Of a stretch of 64,000 nt of DNA, positions 8,852-18,898 are shown piece by piece. Location: the NCBI RefSeq assembly GCF_000445995.2, contig NC_022080.4, positions 2,638,001-2,702,000 of the forward strand. Reading direction: 5' to 3'. The notes under the pieces are model-generated. The model did no database searches. It saw only the letters and a program-made list of their open reading frames with translations, and was not told where the DNA came from. Source of the stretch: Geobacillus genomosp. 3 (GTDB taxonomy: Bacteria > Bacillota > Bacilli > Bacillales > Anoxybacillaceae). Both the position numbers and the translations under genes were made by a program. The first letter of the stretch is position 1. Each line of letters begins with the position of its first letter.

Positions 8852-10123
8852 TTAGTCCATATTGCGGATGAGCGCATCAGCAAATTCCGAACATTTCACT
8901 TCGGTTGCCCCTTCCATCAGGCGGGCGAAGTCGTACGTCACGACTTTGGAAGCGATCGTTTTTTCCATCGCTTGGATGATGAGTTTCGCTGCTTCGTTCC
9001 AGCCGAGATGCTCAAACATCATGACGCCCGATAAAATAACGGACGACGGATTGACTTTGTCAAGTCCGGCGTATTTCGGCGCTGTGCCGTGCGTCGCTTC
9101 GAAAATGGCATGGCCGGTTTCATAGTTAATGTTCGCCCCCGGCGCGATGCCGATGCCGCCGACTTGAGCCGCGAGCGCATCGGAAATGTAGTCGCCGTTT
9201 AAGTTCATCGTTGCAATGACGTCAAATTCGCGCGGACGCGTCAAAATTTGCTGCAGGAAGATGTCAGCAATGACGTCTTTGACGATGATTTTGCCGGCCG
9301 CTTCCGCGTCCGCCATCGCTTTGTTTGCCGCTTCTTTTCCTTCGGCTTCGACGATCCGGTCATATTGCGCCCATGTAAACACTTTGTCGCCGAACTCTTG
9401 TTCAGCCAGCTCATAACCCCAGTTTTTAAATGCGCCTTCTGTGAACTTCATGATGTTCCCTTTATGGACGAGTGTGACCGACTTGCGGCCGTGTTCGATC
9501 GCATAGTTGATCGCTGCGCGCACGAGCCGTTTTGTTCCTTCTTCGGAAACTGGTTTGATGCCGATGCCGGACGTTTCCGGGAAGCGGATTTTGCGCACGC
9601 CCATTTCGTTTTGCAAAAAGTCGATCACTTTTTTCACTTCCGGCGTCCCTTTCGCATACTCGATGCCGGCGTAAATATCTTCCGTGTTTTCGCGGAAAAT
9701 GACCATGTCGGTGTCTTGCGGCCGTTTCACCGGCGACGGAACGCCCTCAAAATAGCGGACCGGGCGCAGGCAGACGAACAAATCAAGCTCTTGACGGAGC
9801 GCGACGTTGAGCGAACGGATCCCCCCGCCGACCGGCGTCGTCAACGGGCCTTTAATGGCAATTATGTATTCACGGATCGTCTCGAGCGTTTCATCCGGAA
9901 GCCAGCTTCCCGTCAGTTTGTACGCTTTTTCGCCGGCAAGCACTTCCTTCCAGACGATTTTTTTCTCGCCTTTATACGCTTTTTCCACCGCTGCTTCCAA
10001 CACGCGCGAAGCGGCCGCCCAAATGTCCGGGCCGGTTCCGTCCCCTTCAATGAACGGAATGATCGGATGGTTTGGAACGTTGAGCACACCATTGGTGACA
10101 GTAATTTTTTCCCCTTGCGTCAC
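8852..10123 (-). CDS. icd: Isocitrate dehydrogenase, NADP-dependent
   Basis: Oxidative decarboxylation of isocitrate to 2-oxoglutarate with NADP. The start taken is GTG 10123 ([12 protein letters not shown]), which aligns with the known B. subtilis N-terminus, gives 423 residues (the same length) and has a GGGGG site 8 bp ahead; an ATG seven codons upstream is less likely. The substrate-binding segment [19 protein letters not shown] carries the serine that is phosphorylated in E. coli. It follows citZ after a 71-bp gap holding a hairpin, and precedes mdh by 25 bp. Confidence 0.97.
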   Translation of the reverse strand: MTQGEKITVTNGVLNVPNHPIIPFIEGDGTGPDIWAAASRVLEAAVEKAYKGEKKIVWKEVLAGEKAYKLTGSWLPDETLETIREYIIAIKGPLTTPVGGGIRSLNVALRQELDLFVCLRPVRYFEGVPSPVKRPQDTDMVIFRENTEDIYAGIEYAKGTPEVKKVIDFLQNEMGVRKIRFPETSGIGIKPVSEEGTKRLVRAAINYAIEHGRKSVTLVHKGNIMKFTEGAFKNWGYELAEQEFGDKVFTWAQYDRIVEAEGKEAANKAMADAEAAGKIIVKDVIADIFLQQILTRPREFDVIATMNLNGDYISDALAAQVGGIGIAPGANINYETGHAIFEATHGTAPKYAGLDKVNPSSVILSGVMMFEHLGWNEAAKLIIQAMEKTIASKVVTYDFARLMEGATEVKCSEFADALIRNMD

Positions 10124-10155
10124 GAGTAAAACCCCCAATGCCATGTTTTATTGAA

Positions 10156-10184
10156 AAGGCGTGAAGGCTTGCCTTCACCGCCTT
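10156..10184 (-). other. Intercistronic hairpin between citZ and icd
   Basis: Inverted repeat AAGGCGTGAAGGC/GCCTTCACCGCCTT with a short loop and no T tract after it. It could be an RNA-processing or stability hairpin that sets different levels of citZ and icd, or a weak terminator. Function is inferred only from position. Confidence 0.5.
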
Positions 10185-10194
10185 GTCCACTTGT

Positions 10195-11313
10195 TTAGCC
10201 GCGCTCGTCAATCGGCACGTACGCCCGCTTGCCCGGGCCGGTGTATTCCGCGCGCGGACGGATGAGACGGTTGTTGTCGTATTGTTCTAAAATATGGGCT
10301 AACCATCCCGACGTCCGGCTGACCGCAAAAATTGGCGTAAACAAATCATGATCGATTCCTAAACAATGGTAAACCGAGGCGGAATAAAAGTCAACGTTTG
10401 GCGGCAACGCTTTTTCCGATGTGACGATGTCTTCAATTTTCGTCGACATTTCATACCAGTGCGGCTCGCCGACAAGTTTCGTCAGTTTTTCCGACATTTT
10501 CTTTAAGTGCTTGGCGCGCGGGTCGCCTTTCCGGTAGACGCGGTGGCCAAAGCCCATAATTTTTTCTTTGTTGGCCAGTTTTCCGCGGATATACGGCTCG
10601 ACGTTGTCGACCGTGCCGATCTCGGTCAGCATTTTCATGACCGCTTCGTTCGCCCCGCCGTGAAGCGGCCCTTTCAAGGCGCCGATTGCGGCTGTAATGC
10701 CGGAATAAATATCTGAGAGCGTCGCCACGCAGACGCGCGCCGTGAACGTTGAGGCGTTCAATTCATGGTCGGCATGCAAAACGAGCGCCTTGTTGAACGC
10801 TTCAACGGCAATGTCGTTCGGCTCTTCGCCGGTCAGCATATACAGGAAATTCGCGGCAAAGTTTAAATCTTGGCGCGGCGCAACCGGTTCCAATCCTTTG
10901 CGTACGCGGGCAAACGCGGTGACGATCGTCGGGATTTTCGCCTGCAGGCGGATCGCCTTTCGATAATTGGCTTCTTTTGTCATCACATCCGCTTCTTTAT
11001 CGTACAGGCCGAGAAGCGAAACCGCTGTGCGCAACGCCGCCATCGGATGCACTTTATCGACCGGGTATAATTTAAAATGCTCCACGATCTCGTTCGGAAT
11101 CGCCGCATTCTCAGCGAGTTGCCGCTTCAGTTCCGCCAACTGCTCTTTTGTCGGCAGCACCCGATGCCAAAGCAAATAGATGACCTCTTCAAAGGAAGCG
11201 TTTTCGGCTAAATCATCAATATCATAGCCGACGTACGTCAATGTATCGTCGATGATCGAGCTGATGCTGGAGGTTGTCGCCACAACCCCTTCTAAACCGC
11301 GGGTTACTGTCAT
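10195..11313 (-). CDS. citZ: Citrate synthase II
   Basis: Condenses acetyl-CoA and oxaloacetate to citrate. The 372-residue length equals that of B. subtilis CitZ. Catalytic landmarks visible are LHADHELNASTFTARV (His), IMGFGHRVYRKGDPRA (His) and the C-terminal RPRAEYTGP. The ATG at 11313 follows AAGGGGAGATTCG. It is the first gene of citZ-icd-mdh. Its promoter is about 180 bp upstream, leaving a leader of roughly 170 nt that contains a cre-like sequence, so carbon control through CcpA is plausible. Confidence 0.98.
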   Translation of the reverse strand: MTVTRGLEGVVATTSSISSIIDDTLTYVGYDIDDLAENASFEEVIYLLWHRVLPTKEQLAELKRQLAENAAIPNEIVEHFKLYPVDKVHPMAALRTAVSLLGLYDKEADVMTKEANYRKAIRLQAKIPTIVTAFARVRKGLEPVAPRQDLNFAANFLYMLTGEEPNDIAVEAFNKALVLHADHELNASTFTARVCVATLSDIYSGITAAIGALKGPLHGGANEAVMKMLTEIGTVDNVEPYIRGKLANKEKIMGFGHRVYRKGDPRAKHLKKMSEKLTKLVGEPHWYEMSTKIEDIVTSEKALPPNVDFYSASVYHCLGIDHDLFTPIFAVSRTSGWLAHILEQYDNNRLIRPRAEYTGPGKRAYVPIDERG

Positions 11314-11361
11314 ACGAATCTCCCCTTTTCTTCATAATTCCTGCCTTGCCGCCAGACGGCT

Positions 11362-11375
11362 GGTGAGCGCTTGCT
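11362..11375. promoter_or_regulatory. Possible cre (CcpA) site in the citZ leader
   Basis: GGTGAGCGCTTGCT matches most of the palindromic cre consensus and lies about 110-120 bp downstream of the predicted start of transcription. A site there would block elongating polymerase rather than initiation. The core match is good, the flanks are imperfect. Confidence 0.35.
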
Positions 11376-11491
11376 CGAAATGGATGCAAAAACAAACACG
11401 CACACGAAAGTGCTTACATTGCCGTACCGGCTGCCACAACGGGGCGGCAGCGCCGCGTATTGCTTGGCCCGAAAACTAGCTTACGCCTATT

Positions 11492-11520
11492 ATTATAAAC
11501 AATTATCAGACTTTTGTGAA
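11492..11520 (-). promoter_or_regulatory. Promoter of citZ-icd-mdh
   Basis: TTCACA (11515-11520) and TATAAT (11492-11497) on the minus strand with a 17-bp spacer, pointing at citZ. The -10 box is perfect. Confidence 0.65.
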
Positions 11521-11580
11521 TGGGAATGCATCCATTTGGCAAAAGATTATTACACAGGAATAACGATCCTCGCCCCAGCT

Positions 11581-12036
11581 TCAAAAATATTCTACCATTT
11601 TTATGACCGTATAGGCAATGCCTGCGCCAATTAATGGCCCGACTGCCACCCCATGAAACAGCGATACGGCAATGACGGTGCCGAATACGAGCGCCGCCGT
11701 CATATGTGGGTCATTGGCCAAAAGCGTCACGCCTCCTTTTGCAATCAACGCAACAAGAATGCCGGATAAAAGCGCGATCCAAGCCGACAACGATTGCAGT
11801 GACCCGATGAGCTGCTTAAAGCCAATCTCTCCGGCGGCGATCGGCGCCAATACGGCAATCGTAATCACCGTAATCCCCCAGTTGATGCCTTTGGAATGAA
11901 TAAGCGGCAGCAGCCGTTGATCAAGGCCGATGAGTTTGATGACGAGCAGAACGGCAATCGCGACGATGAGCGACTGATTTTTCGCCAACGCCCCGATTGC
12001 CAGCAACACAAGCAAAAATAACACCGGTTCGTTCAC
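11581..12036 (-). CDS. ytwI: DUF441 (UPF0756) membrane protein YtwI
   Basis: Small integral membrane protein of 151 residues with four to five predicted helices and glycine/alanine-rich segments (for example FLLVLLAIGALAKNQSLIVA near the N-terminus and LVFGTVIAVSLFHGVAVGPL near the C-terminus). It matches the conserved DUF441 family, whose function is unknown. The start is GTG 12036 (VNEPVLFLL), preceded by GAGGAAAGGG. It is divergent from ytvI and upstream of citZ. B. subtilis keeps a ytwI gene in the same neighbourhood. Confidence 0.85.
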   Translation of the reverse strand: MNEPVLFLLVLLAIGALAKNQSLIVAIAVLLVIKLIGLDQRLLPLIHSKGINWGITVITIAVLAPIAAGEIGFKQLIGSLQSLSAWIALLSGILVALIAKGGVTLLANDPHMTAALVFGTVIAVSLFHGVAVGPLIGAGIAYTVIKMVEYF

Positions 12037-12129
12037 AATCGTCCGCCCTTTCCTCTGAAACTTGTCTTTTTGCTTCTTCGTAAAGAAACATGTAATATAT
12101 CAGTATGGAGAACCGTTGGGGGTGAAACA

Positions 12130-13248
12130 TTGTCCCGAATATATGTCGACCGTTTTTTGCGCTTTCTCACTGTCATCGCGGCCGTTGTGCTCGGTGCCAT
12201 CGCCGTCTACTATGTCTCGACGGTGACGTACCCGTTTATTATTGCCTTTTTTATCGCTCTTTTCATCAATCCGCTCGTTGATTTTTTAGAGCGGAAGGCG
12301 AAAATGCCGCGTTGGCTCGCCGTCAGCGTGACGCTGATCGTCCTGTTTGCCGCCGTTGCCGGGATCGTGACGCTGCTAATTGCCGAGATCGTGTCCGGAA
12401 CACAATACTTGGCGAACGTCGTGCCGGAAAAATTTCAGGCGCTCATCGCATACATGGAGTCGTTTGCCGCCAATCAGCTCATCCCGCTTTATCAAGAGTG
12501 GGCTGTCTTGTTTAAAAACTTAAACGCCGACCAACAAGATACGATCATGCAAAACATCCAGGCGGTCGGGACGCAAATCGCGACAACGGTCGGCGAATTT
12601 ATCCAGCGCGTGCTGCAAAACATTCCGCAACTTCTCGCGTGGTTGCCGAACGCGGCAACGGTTTTTATTTTTTCGCTGCTCGCGACGTTTTTCATCAGCA
12701 AAGACTGGCATCGCCTCATGCGGATGGCACAGCAATGGCTGCCGGCAAAAGCCCGCACAAGCGGAAAAACGGTGTTTTTGGATTTAAAGCGGGCGCTGTT
12801 TGGCTTTATTAAGGCGCAGGCGACACTCATTTCGATTACGACCGTCATCGTGTTGATCGGCTTGCTCATTTTGCGCGTCGATTACGCGATTACGATCGCA
12901 TTGATCATCGGGTTTGTCGATATTTTGCCCTACTTGGGGACCGGCATCGTCTTCGTGCCTTGGATTATTTACGCCGCCATCAGCGGGGATATCCCGTTTG
13001 CGATCGGGCTTGGCGTTTTGTATATCGTCGTTCTCGTCCAGCGGCAAATTATGGAGCCGAAGGTGCTCTCCTCGTCGATCGGCCTCGATCCGCTCGCGAC
13101 GCTGATCGCCTTGTTTGTCGGCTTCAAGCTGCTCGGTTTTCTCGGCCTCATCGCCGGTCCGGTCGCGCTCGTCATCATCCGCACGCTCCACAGCGCCAAC
13201 GTCTTCCGCGACATGTGGCGCTTTATCATCGGCAAGCCCACCTCATAA
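12130..13248 (+). CDS. ytvI: Sporulation membrane protein YtvI (AI-2E transporter superfamily)
   Basis: 372-residue integral membrane protein with paired helices at the N-terminus (FLTVIAAVVLGAIAVYYV and FIIAFFIALFINPLVDFLE) and a cluster of helices in the C-terminal half ending GFLGLIAGPVALVIIRTLH, the pattern of the PerM/YdiK/AI-2E exporter superfamily. The start chosen is TTG 12130 (LSRIYVDRFLRF), close behind GGGGGTGA; an ATG 20 codons upstream lacks a ribosome-binding site. The equivalent B. subtilis protein is described as a sporulation protein and is about the same length. The cargo is not known. It ends in a bidirectional terminator shared with pyk. Confidence 0.85.
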   Translation: MSRIYVDRFLRFLTVIAAVVLGAIAVYYVSTVTYPFIIAFFIALFINPLVDFLERKAKMPRWLAVSVTLIVLFAAVAGIVTLLIAEIVSGTQYLANVVPEKFQALIAYMESFAANQLIPLYQEWAVLFKNLNADQQDTIMQNIQAVGTQIATTVGEFIQRVLQNIPQLLAWLPNAATVFIFSLLATFFISKDWHRLMRMAQQWLPAKARTSGKTVFLDLKRALFGFIKAQATLISITTVIVLIGLLILRVDYAITIALIIGFVDILPYLGTGIVFVPWIIYAAISGDIPFAIGLGVLYIVVLVQRQIMEPKVLSSSIGLDPLATLIALFVGFKLLGFLGLIAGPVALVIIRTLHSANVFRDMWRFIIGKPTS

Positions 13249-13282
13249 AAACAGCCTTGGCTTCATGTCCAAGGCTGTTTTT
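13247..13282. terminator. Bidirectional terminator between ytvI and pyk
   Basis: AAAAACAGCCTTGG paired with CCAAGGCTGTTTTT around an 8-base loop. A and T tracts flank both sides, so it serves both convergent genes. Confidence 0.9.
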
Positions 13283-13299
13283 GTCGACCAACAACTGTA

Positions 13300-15063
13300 T
13301 TACAACACGCTCGCATGGCCGCGGTAGACGGCGCCAAACCCGCCATCGACTGTAATTTCTTGCCCGTCTTTAAACAAACTTGTCGCCTGTCCGACCCCGA
13401 CGACGACCGGAATCCCAAGGCTTAGGCCGACCACAGCGGCATGACTTGTCAGCCCGCCTTCCTCCGTAATGATCGCCGCCGCTTTTTCAATCGCCGGCAT
13501 CATGTCCGCATCGGTGCTGACGGTGACTAAAATGCCGCCGTCTATCATTTTTTGCCGCGCTTCTTCCGCTGTTTTCGCGATGACGGCCTTGCCGAACGCC
13601 GACTTGCGGCCGATGCCTTGCCCTTTGGCGAGAAGGTCGCTGATGACGTGTACTTTCATTAAGTTCGTCGAACCGGTTTCGCCGACCGGCACGCCGGCGG
13701 TGATGACGACCAAATCGCCGTGCTTCACCAAACCGGAACGCACCGCTGCATCGACGGCGACATCGAGCATTTCATCCGTCGTGTTCACATGCGGCGCCTC
13801 TTTCGTATACACGCCCCACACAAGCGCCAGCCGGCGCGATACCGCTTCATTTGAGGTGACGGCAATAATCGGCGCTTGCGGGCGATATTTCGCCACCATT
13901 TGCGGCGTTTTTCCGCTTACGGTCGGCGTGACGATCGCCGCCACATCCAAGTTGAGCGCCGTATGGGCGACCGACTGCCCGATGGCATCGGTGATGGTCG
14001 TCGCACTTTCTTTTGTGCGTTGGGCTAAAATATCATGGTGCTCAAGCGCCTGTTCGGTGCGGAGCGCGATTTGGTGCATCGTTTTCACCGCTTCGACCGG
14101 ATAGTGGCCAGCCGCCGTTTCCCCGGAAAGCATGACGGCATCGGTGCCGTCAAAAATGGCGTTGGCAACGTCGCTTGCTTCCGCCCGTGTCGGCCGCGGA
14201 TTGCGCTGCATCGAGTCGAGCATTTGCGTCGCCGTAATAACCGGTTTGCCGAGCATATTGCACTTTTTGATCAACAGCTTTTGGATGAGCGGCACTTCCT
14301 CAGCCGGAATTTCAACCCCCAAATCACCGCGCGCCACCATGAGGCCGTCGGCGGCTTCTAAAATTTCGTCAATGTTGGCGACGCCCTCTTCGTTTTCAAT
14401 TTTGGCGATAATTTGGATATGAAGGGCATCGTGCGTCTCAAGCAGCTCACGGATTTCCAGCACATCGGACGCCCGGCGCACGAACGAAGCGGCGATAAAG
14501 TCGATCCCTTGGCGAATGCCAAACAAAATATCAGCGCGGTCTTTCTCGGTGATGCCCGGCAAGTTGACGCGCACGCCCGGGACGTTGACCCCTTTTTTGT
14601 TTTTCAGCACGCCGCCGTTTAAAACGGTTGTAACGATTTCTCCCGCTTGCTTGTCGACCGCATTGACCTCGAGACCGATGAGCCCGTCATCGAGCAAAAT
14701 TTTCGCGCCGACGGACACGTCGTCGACCAATCCTGGGTAGGTGACGGAAATTTTTTCCGGCGTGCCAAGCACTTCGCTCATCGAAATGACGAGCTTCGTT
14801 CCTTCCTTCAGTTCGATGGCGCCGTTTTCCATGTTGTGCGTCCGGATTTCCGGACCTTTCGTATCGAGCAAAATGGCGACCGTTTTGCCCGTCTGGCGTG
14901 CCGCCTCACGAATGTTGGCGATGCGCCGTCCGTGTTCCTCATGATCGCCGTGCGAAAAGTTCAGGCGCGCCACGTTCATTCCTGCTTCGATCAGTTGCAC
15001 GAGCTTGTCCGTGCTTTCGCTTGCCGGCCCAATTGTACAGACGATTTTCGTTTTCCGCTTCAT
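13300..15063 (-). CDS. pyk: Pyruvate kinase with C-terminal PEP-utilising domain
   Basis: Transfers phosphate from phosphoenolpyruvate to ADP in the last step of glycolysis. It starts [17 protein letters not shown] and contains the active-site segment [17 protein letters not shown] and the [12 protein letters not shown] motif. The catalytic core ends near residue 475. The remaining 110 residues form a PEP-utilising-enzyme-like domain with [18 protein letters not shown], which gives the 587-residue length known for Geobacillus and other Bacillaceae. The native role of this extra domain is not settled. It lies 27 bp after pfkA in one unit. Confidence 0.98.
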   Translation of the reverse strand: MKRKTKIVCTIGPASESTDKLVQLIEAGMNVARLNFSHGDHEEHGRRIANIREAARQTGKTVAILLDTKGPEIRTHNMENGAIELKEGTKLVISMSEVLGTPEKISVTYPGLVDDVSVGAKILLDDGLIGLEVNAVDKQAGEIVTTVLNGGVLKNKKGVNVPGVRVNLPGITEKDRADILFGIRQGIDFIAASFVRRASDVLEIRELLETHDALHIQIIAKIENEEGVANIDEILEAADGLMVARGDLGVEIPAEEVPLIQKLLIKKCNMLGKPVITATQMLDSMQRNPRPTRAEASDVANAIFDGTDAVMLSGETAAGHYPVEAVKTMHQIALRTEQALEHHDILAQRTKESATTITDAIGQSVAHTALNLDVAAIVTPTVSGKTPQMVAKYRPQAPIIAVTSNEAVSRRLALVWGVYTKEAPHVNTTDEMLDVAVDAAVRSGLVKHGDLVVITAGVPVGETGSTNLMKVHVISDLLAKGQGIGRKSAFGKAVIAKTAEEARQKMIDGGILVTVSTDADMMPAIEKAAAIITEEGGLTSHAAVVGLSLGIPVVVGVGQATSLFKDGQEITVDGGFGAVYRGHASVL

Positions 15064-15090
15064 CGTTTCTTCTTCCTTTCCCCTCGGGAA

Positions 15091-16236
<1,146 letters not shown>

Positions 16237-17214
16237 TTATCTTGCCCGAATCGTTTCTTGTAAACACGATACTTGGCCCATTTGTTTAAATTTTTCGTAG
16301 CGCTGCCGAACGAGTGCCTCGCCATCAAGCGCCAACAGCTGCTTAAGCGAGGCGCGCAGCACGCGGTCAATTTCGTTCGCCTGCTCGTCGGCGTTGCGGT
16401 GGGCGCCTCCTTTCACTTCCGGAATAATTTCATCAATGACACCGAGCGCTTTTAAATCATGGGCGGTAATTTTCATCGTTTCCGCCGCCCGCTGCGCCAA
16501 TGACGCATCCTTCCATAAAATAGCCGCCGCTCCTTCTGGTGAGATGACCGAGTATGTGGAGTTTTCGAGCATATGAATATGGTTGCCGACGCCGAGCGCC
16601 AACGCCCCGCCGCTCCCACCTTCGCCGATGACGATGCAGACGACCGGCACGGTGAGCCCGGCCATTTCAAACAAGTTGCGGGCGATCGCTTCACTTTGCC
16701 CGCGCTCTTCGGCCGCTTTGCCCGGATACGCCCCTTTTGTATCAATGAAGCAAATGACCGGTCGGGAAAACTTTTCCGCCTGCTTCATCAAGCGGAGCGC
16801 TTTCCGGTAGCCTTCCGGATGCGGCATGCCGAAGTTGCGGCGCAAGTTCTCTTTCGTATCTTTGCCGCGCTGGTGGCCGATGACGGTCACCGGCAGCCCA
16901 TCATATTCCGCGATGCCGCCGACGATCGCCTCATCGTCGCCAAAGCAGCGGTCGCCATGGCATTCAAGAAAGTTTGTAAACAGCCGGTCGATGTAATCGA
17001 GCGTCGTCGGCCGCTGCGGATGGCGGGCAATTTGCACGCGATCCCACGGCGTCAAATTGGCATACACGTCGTTTTCCAGCTTGGCGAGGCGCGCCTCCAA
17101 CTTTTCGATTTCGGCCGACAAATCGACATCGGCCGTCTTCATAAACTCTTTTAGCTCTTGAATTTTGCGGCGCAGCTCGACAAGCGGCTTTTCAAATTCT
17201 AATTCCGCCACCAT
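16237..17214 (-). CDS. accA: Acetyl-CoA carboxylase carboxyltransferase subunit alpha
   Basis: One half of the carboxyltransferase that moves carboxyl from biotin to acetyl-CoA, making malonyl-CoA for fatty acid synthesis. 325 residues, the family length, starting [18 protein letters not shown] with an N-terminal coiled-coil helix and then a crotonase-type fold ([37 protein letters not shown]). The ATG at 17214 has GGAGGGG ahead and overlaps the end of accD by 16 bp, so the two subunits are translationally coupled, which suits a 1:1 complex. Confidence 0.98.
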   Translation of the reverse strand: MVAELEFEKPLVELRRKIQELKEFMKTADVDLSAEIEKLEARLAKLENDVYANLTPWDRVQIARHPQRPTTLDYIDRLFTNFLECHGDRCFGDDEAIVGGIAEYDGLPVTVIGHQRGKDTKENLRRNFGMPHPEGYRKALRLMKQAEKFSRPVICFIDTKGAYPGKAAEERGQSEAIARNLFEMAGLTVPVVCIVIGEGGSGGALALGVGNHIHMLENSTYSVISPEGAAAILWKDASLAQRAAETMKITAHDLKALGVIDEIIPEVKGGAHRNADEQANEIDRVLRASLKQLLALDGEALVRQRYEKFKQMGQVSCLQETIRAR

Positions 17215-18071
17215 CCCGATTCCCCTCCTCCTGCATGGATGCGAAGCACGACCGTCAGCGTCTCTTTCAGCTCATGGCGGTGAATGACGGCATCCAACTG
17301 CCCGTGCTTTAACAAAAACTCCGCCGTCTGGAAATCTTCCGGCAGCTCTTCGCGCACCGTCTGCTCGATGACGCGGCGGCCGGCAAAACCGATCAACGCC
17401 CCCGGTTCGGCGAAGTTGTAGTCGCCAAGCGAGGCGAAACTCGCCGATACGCCGCCCGTTGTCGGATGGGTCATAACCGAAATGAACAAGCCACCGTCGC
17501 TGCTGAACCGTTTGAGCGCCGCGCTCGTTTTCGCCATTTGCATCAAGCTTAACACCCCTTCTTGCATGCGGGCGCCGCCGGAAGCGGTAAAGATGAGAAA
17601 CGGCACGCCTTTATCATGCGCTTGTTCGACCGCGCGGGTGATTTTTTCACCGACGACCGATCCCATGCTGCCCATACGGAACGAGGAATCCATGACTGCG
17701 ATGACGAGCGGATGGCCGTCAAGCGCCCCTTCGCCGGTGACGACCGCCTCGTTCAATCCGGATTTGCGCCGGTCTGCTTCCAGTTTCTCTATGTAACCGG
17801 GGAATCCGAGCGGGTTGACCGATGTCATGTCGGCGTCATACTCGCGAAAGCTGCCTTCATCAAGTACGCTTTCAATCCGTTCGCGCGCCGGCATTGGATG
17901 ATGGTAGCCGCAGCTTAGGCAAACGCGCAAATTTTTGACCAACTCTTTTGTATACATAATTTTTTTGCATTGCGGGCATTTCGTCATGACACCTTCCGGC
18001 ACTTCAGGCCTCACTTGCTCGGAAGGGAGCGACGCATACTTCTTCTTTTTGGCAAATAAGTCTTTCCACAC
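17199..18071 (-). CDS. accD: Acetyl-CoA carboxylase carboxyltransferase subunit beta
   Basis: Partner of AccA. 290 residues starting from GTG 18071 ([15 protein letters not shown]), with GGAGGGGA ahead. A four-cysteine zinc ribbon lies near residues 32-55 (CPQCKK and CLSCGY), followed by the carboxyltransferase crotonase fold with [20 protein letters not shown] and [18 protein letters not shown]. It is the first gene of accD-accA. A weak promoter can be placed in the short gap after the GntR gene; no FapR-type operator was seen. Confidence 0.98.
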   Translation of the reverse strand: MWKDLFAKKKKYASLPSEQVRPEVPEGVMTKCPQCKKIMYTKELVKNLRVCLSCGYHHPMPARERIESVLDEGSFREYDADMTSVNPLGFPGYIEKLEADRRKSGLNEAVVTGEGALDGHPLVIAVMDSSFRMGSMGSVVGEKITRAVEQAHDKGVPFLIFTASGGARMQEGVLSLMQMAKTSAALKRFSSDGGLFISVMTHPTTGGVSASFASLGDYNFAEPGALIGFAGRRVIEQTVREELPEDFQTAEFLLKHGQLDAVIHRHELKETLTVVLRIHAGGGESGWWRN

Positions 18072-18110
18072 GAGGGATCCCCTCCTTTGCGTTTTCGCCT
18101 CTCTACTACT

Positions 18111-18140
18111 TTATCGAAAATGAAAGCGGTTGTTTGTCAA
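18111..18140 (-). promoter_or_regulatory. Possible promoter of accD-accA
   Basis: TTGACA (18135-18140), a perfect -35, and a poor -10 CGATAA (18111-18116) on the minus strand, 18 bp apart, in the 75-bp gap between the GntR gene and accD. Confidence 0.4.
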
Positions 18141-18146
18141 ACGGTG

Positions 18147-18749
18147 TCAGTTCTGTTTCGACAACGGCGAAGGCCGATGCGCCTCCCAAACGGCGACCGC
18201 CTGCGCCGGATCGCGCTTTCTCACCGCTGCTAACAGCTGGTCATAAAACGAATCGGCAAGCGGCCGGTCGGACGCAAAGGCGGAGGCAAACCCGAACAGC
18301 GCCCGCCAAATGCGGGTGAGCAAATAGTTGCCGGCCCCCTCGGCGACCGCCTGAAAAAATGACGCGAAATCAGTCGGTTTTTGATGAACGGTTTTTTCTA
18401 GTCTTTCCAACGCTTCTTCACTGCAGCGCAGGCAGGCAAGCTCAAGCAACAGCCGTTCGATCAGCCATGTCGCTTCCGCCACATCCGCTTTCGCCCGTTC
18501 ATTTTCAAGCAAAAACATCGCCAACAACTCAATCAGCTGATGACCGCCGACTTCGCATAAGTAGGTCCCTTCGCCGCGCCTCGTCTCAATCAGGCCGAGA
18601 AACTCAAGCGCCCGCAGCGCCTCGCGCACCGACGAGCGGCCGACGCCGAGCCGCTCGGCCAGCTCGCGTTCTGACGGCAGCCTGTCGCCCGGGACAAGGC
18701 CATCCTCGACAACGAGACGATGGATATGCCTCAACGTCTCGGCGTACAC
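18147..18749 (-). CDS. GntR/FadR-subfamily transcriptional regulator
   Basis: 200-residue repressor. The N-terminal winged helix is clear (LVPGDRLPSERELAERLGVG then SSVREALRALEFLGLIETRR), followed by a helical FCD-like ligand domain (about 80-195). The GTG start at 18749 sits about 21 bp behind the only good Shine-Dalgarno sequence (GGAGGGG). FadR relatives usually have a few residues before VYAE, and the frame stays open upstream without a normal start codon, so the true start is uncertain. A FadR-type palindrome lies in front of the gene and suggests autoregulation. It sits between dnaE and accD, where B. subtilis carries the malic enzyme gene ytsJ. Confidence 0.85.
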   Translation of the reverse strand: MYAETLRHIHRLVVEDGLVPGDRLPSERELAERLGVGRSSVREALRALEFLGLIETRRGEGTYLCEVGGHQLIELLAMFLLENERAKADVAEATWLIERLLLELACLRCSEEALERLEKTVHQKPTDFASFFQAVAEGAGNYLLTRIWRALFGFASAFASDRPLADSFYDQLLAAVRKRDPAQAVAVWEAHRPSPLSKQN

Positions 18750-18839
18750 TTTTTCATCGTTGAACGGAGACCCCTCCTTTTCCGTTTATGCCATATTCCC
18801 CACGTGGGCGGCATGCCGTCCAACCGCAGCCGGACACAC

Positions 18840-18850
18840 TGGTCTGACCA
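18840..18850. promoter_or_regulatory. FadR/GntR-type operator upstream of the GntR gene
   Basis: Perfect palindrome TGGTCTGACCA, the GTC-N-GAC core typical of FadR-subfamily regulators. It lies 91 bp upstream of the GntR start, next to an AT-rich stretch (TATAAC on the minus strand) that could be its -10 region. Autorepression is the simplest reading. Confidence 0.6.
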
Positions 18851-18898
18851 CCTAATGGTTATACGATATAATAAAATAGTGAAATAGTAAAGGGGCAG

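Noticed and set aside
11371..11634. Short plus-strand frame in the citZ upstream gap
   Set aside because: No ribosome-binding site and it crosses the citZ promoter and the end of ytwI.
18072..18146. FapR operator upstream of accDA
   Set aside because: No match to the long FapR palindrome could be found in the short gap.
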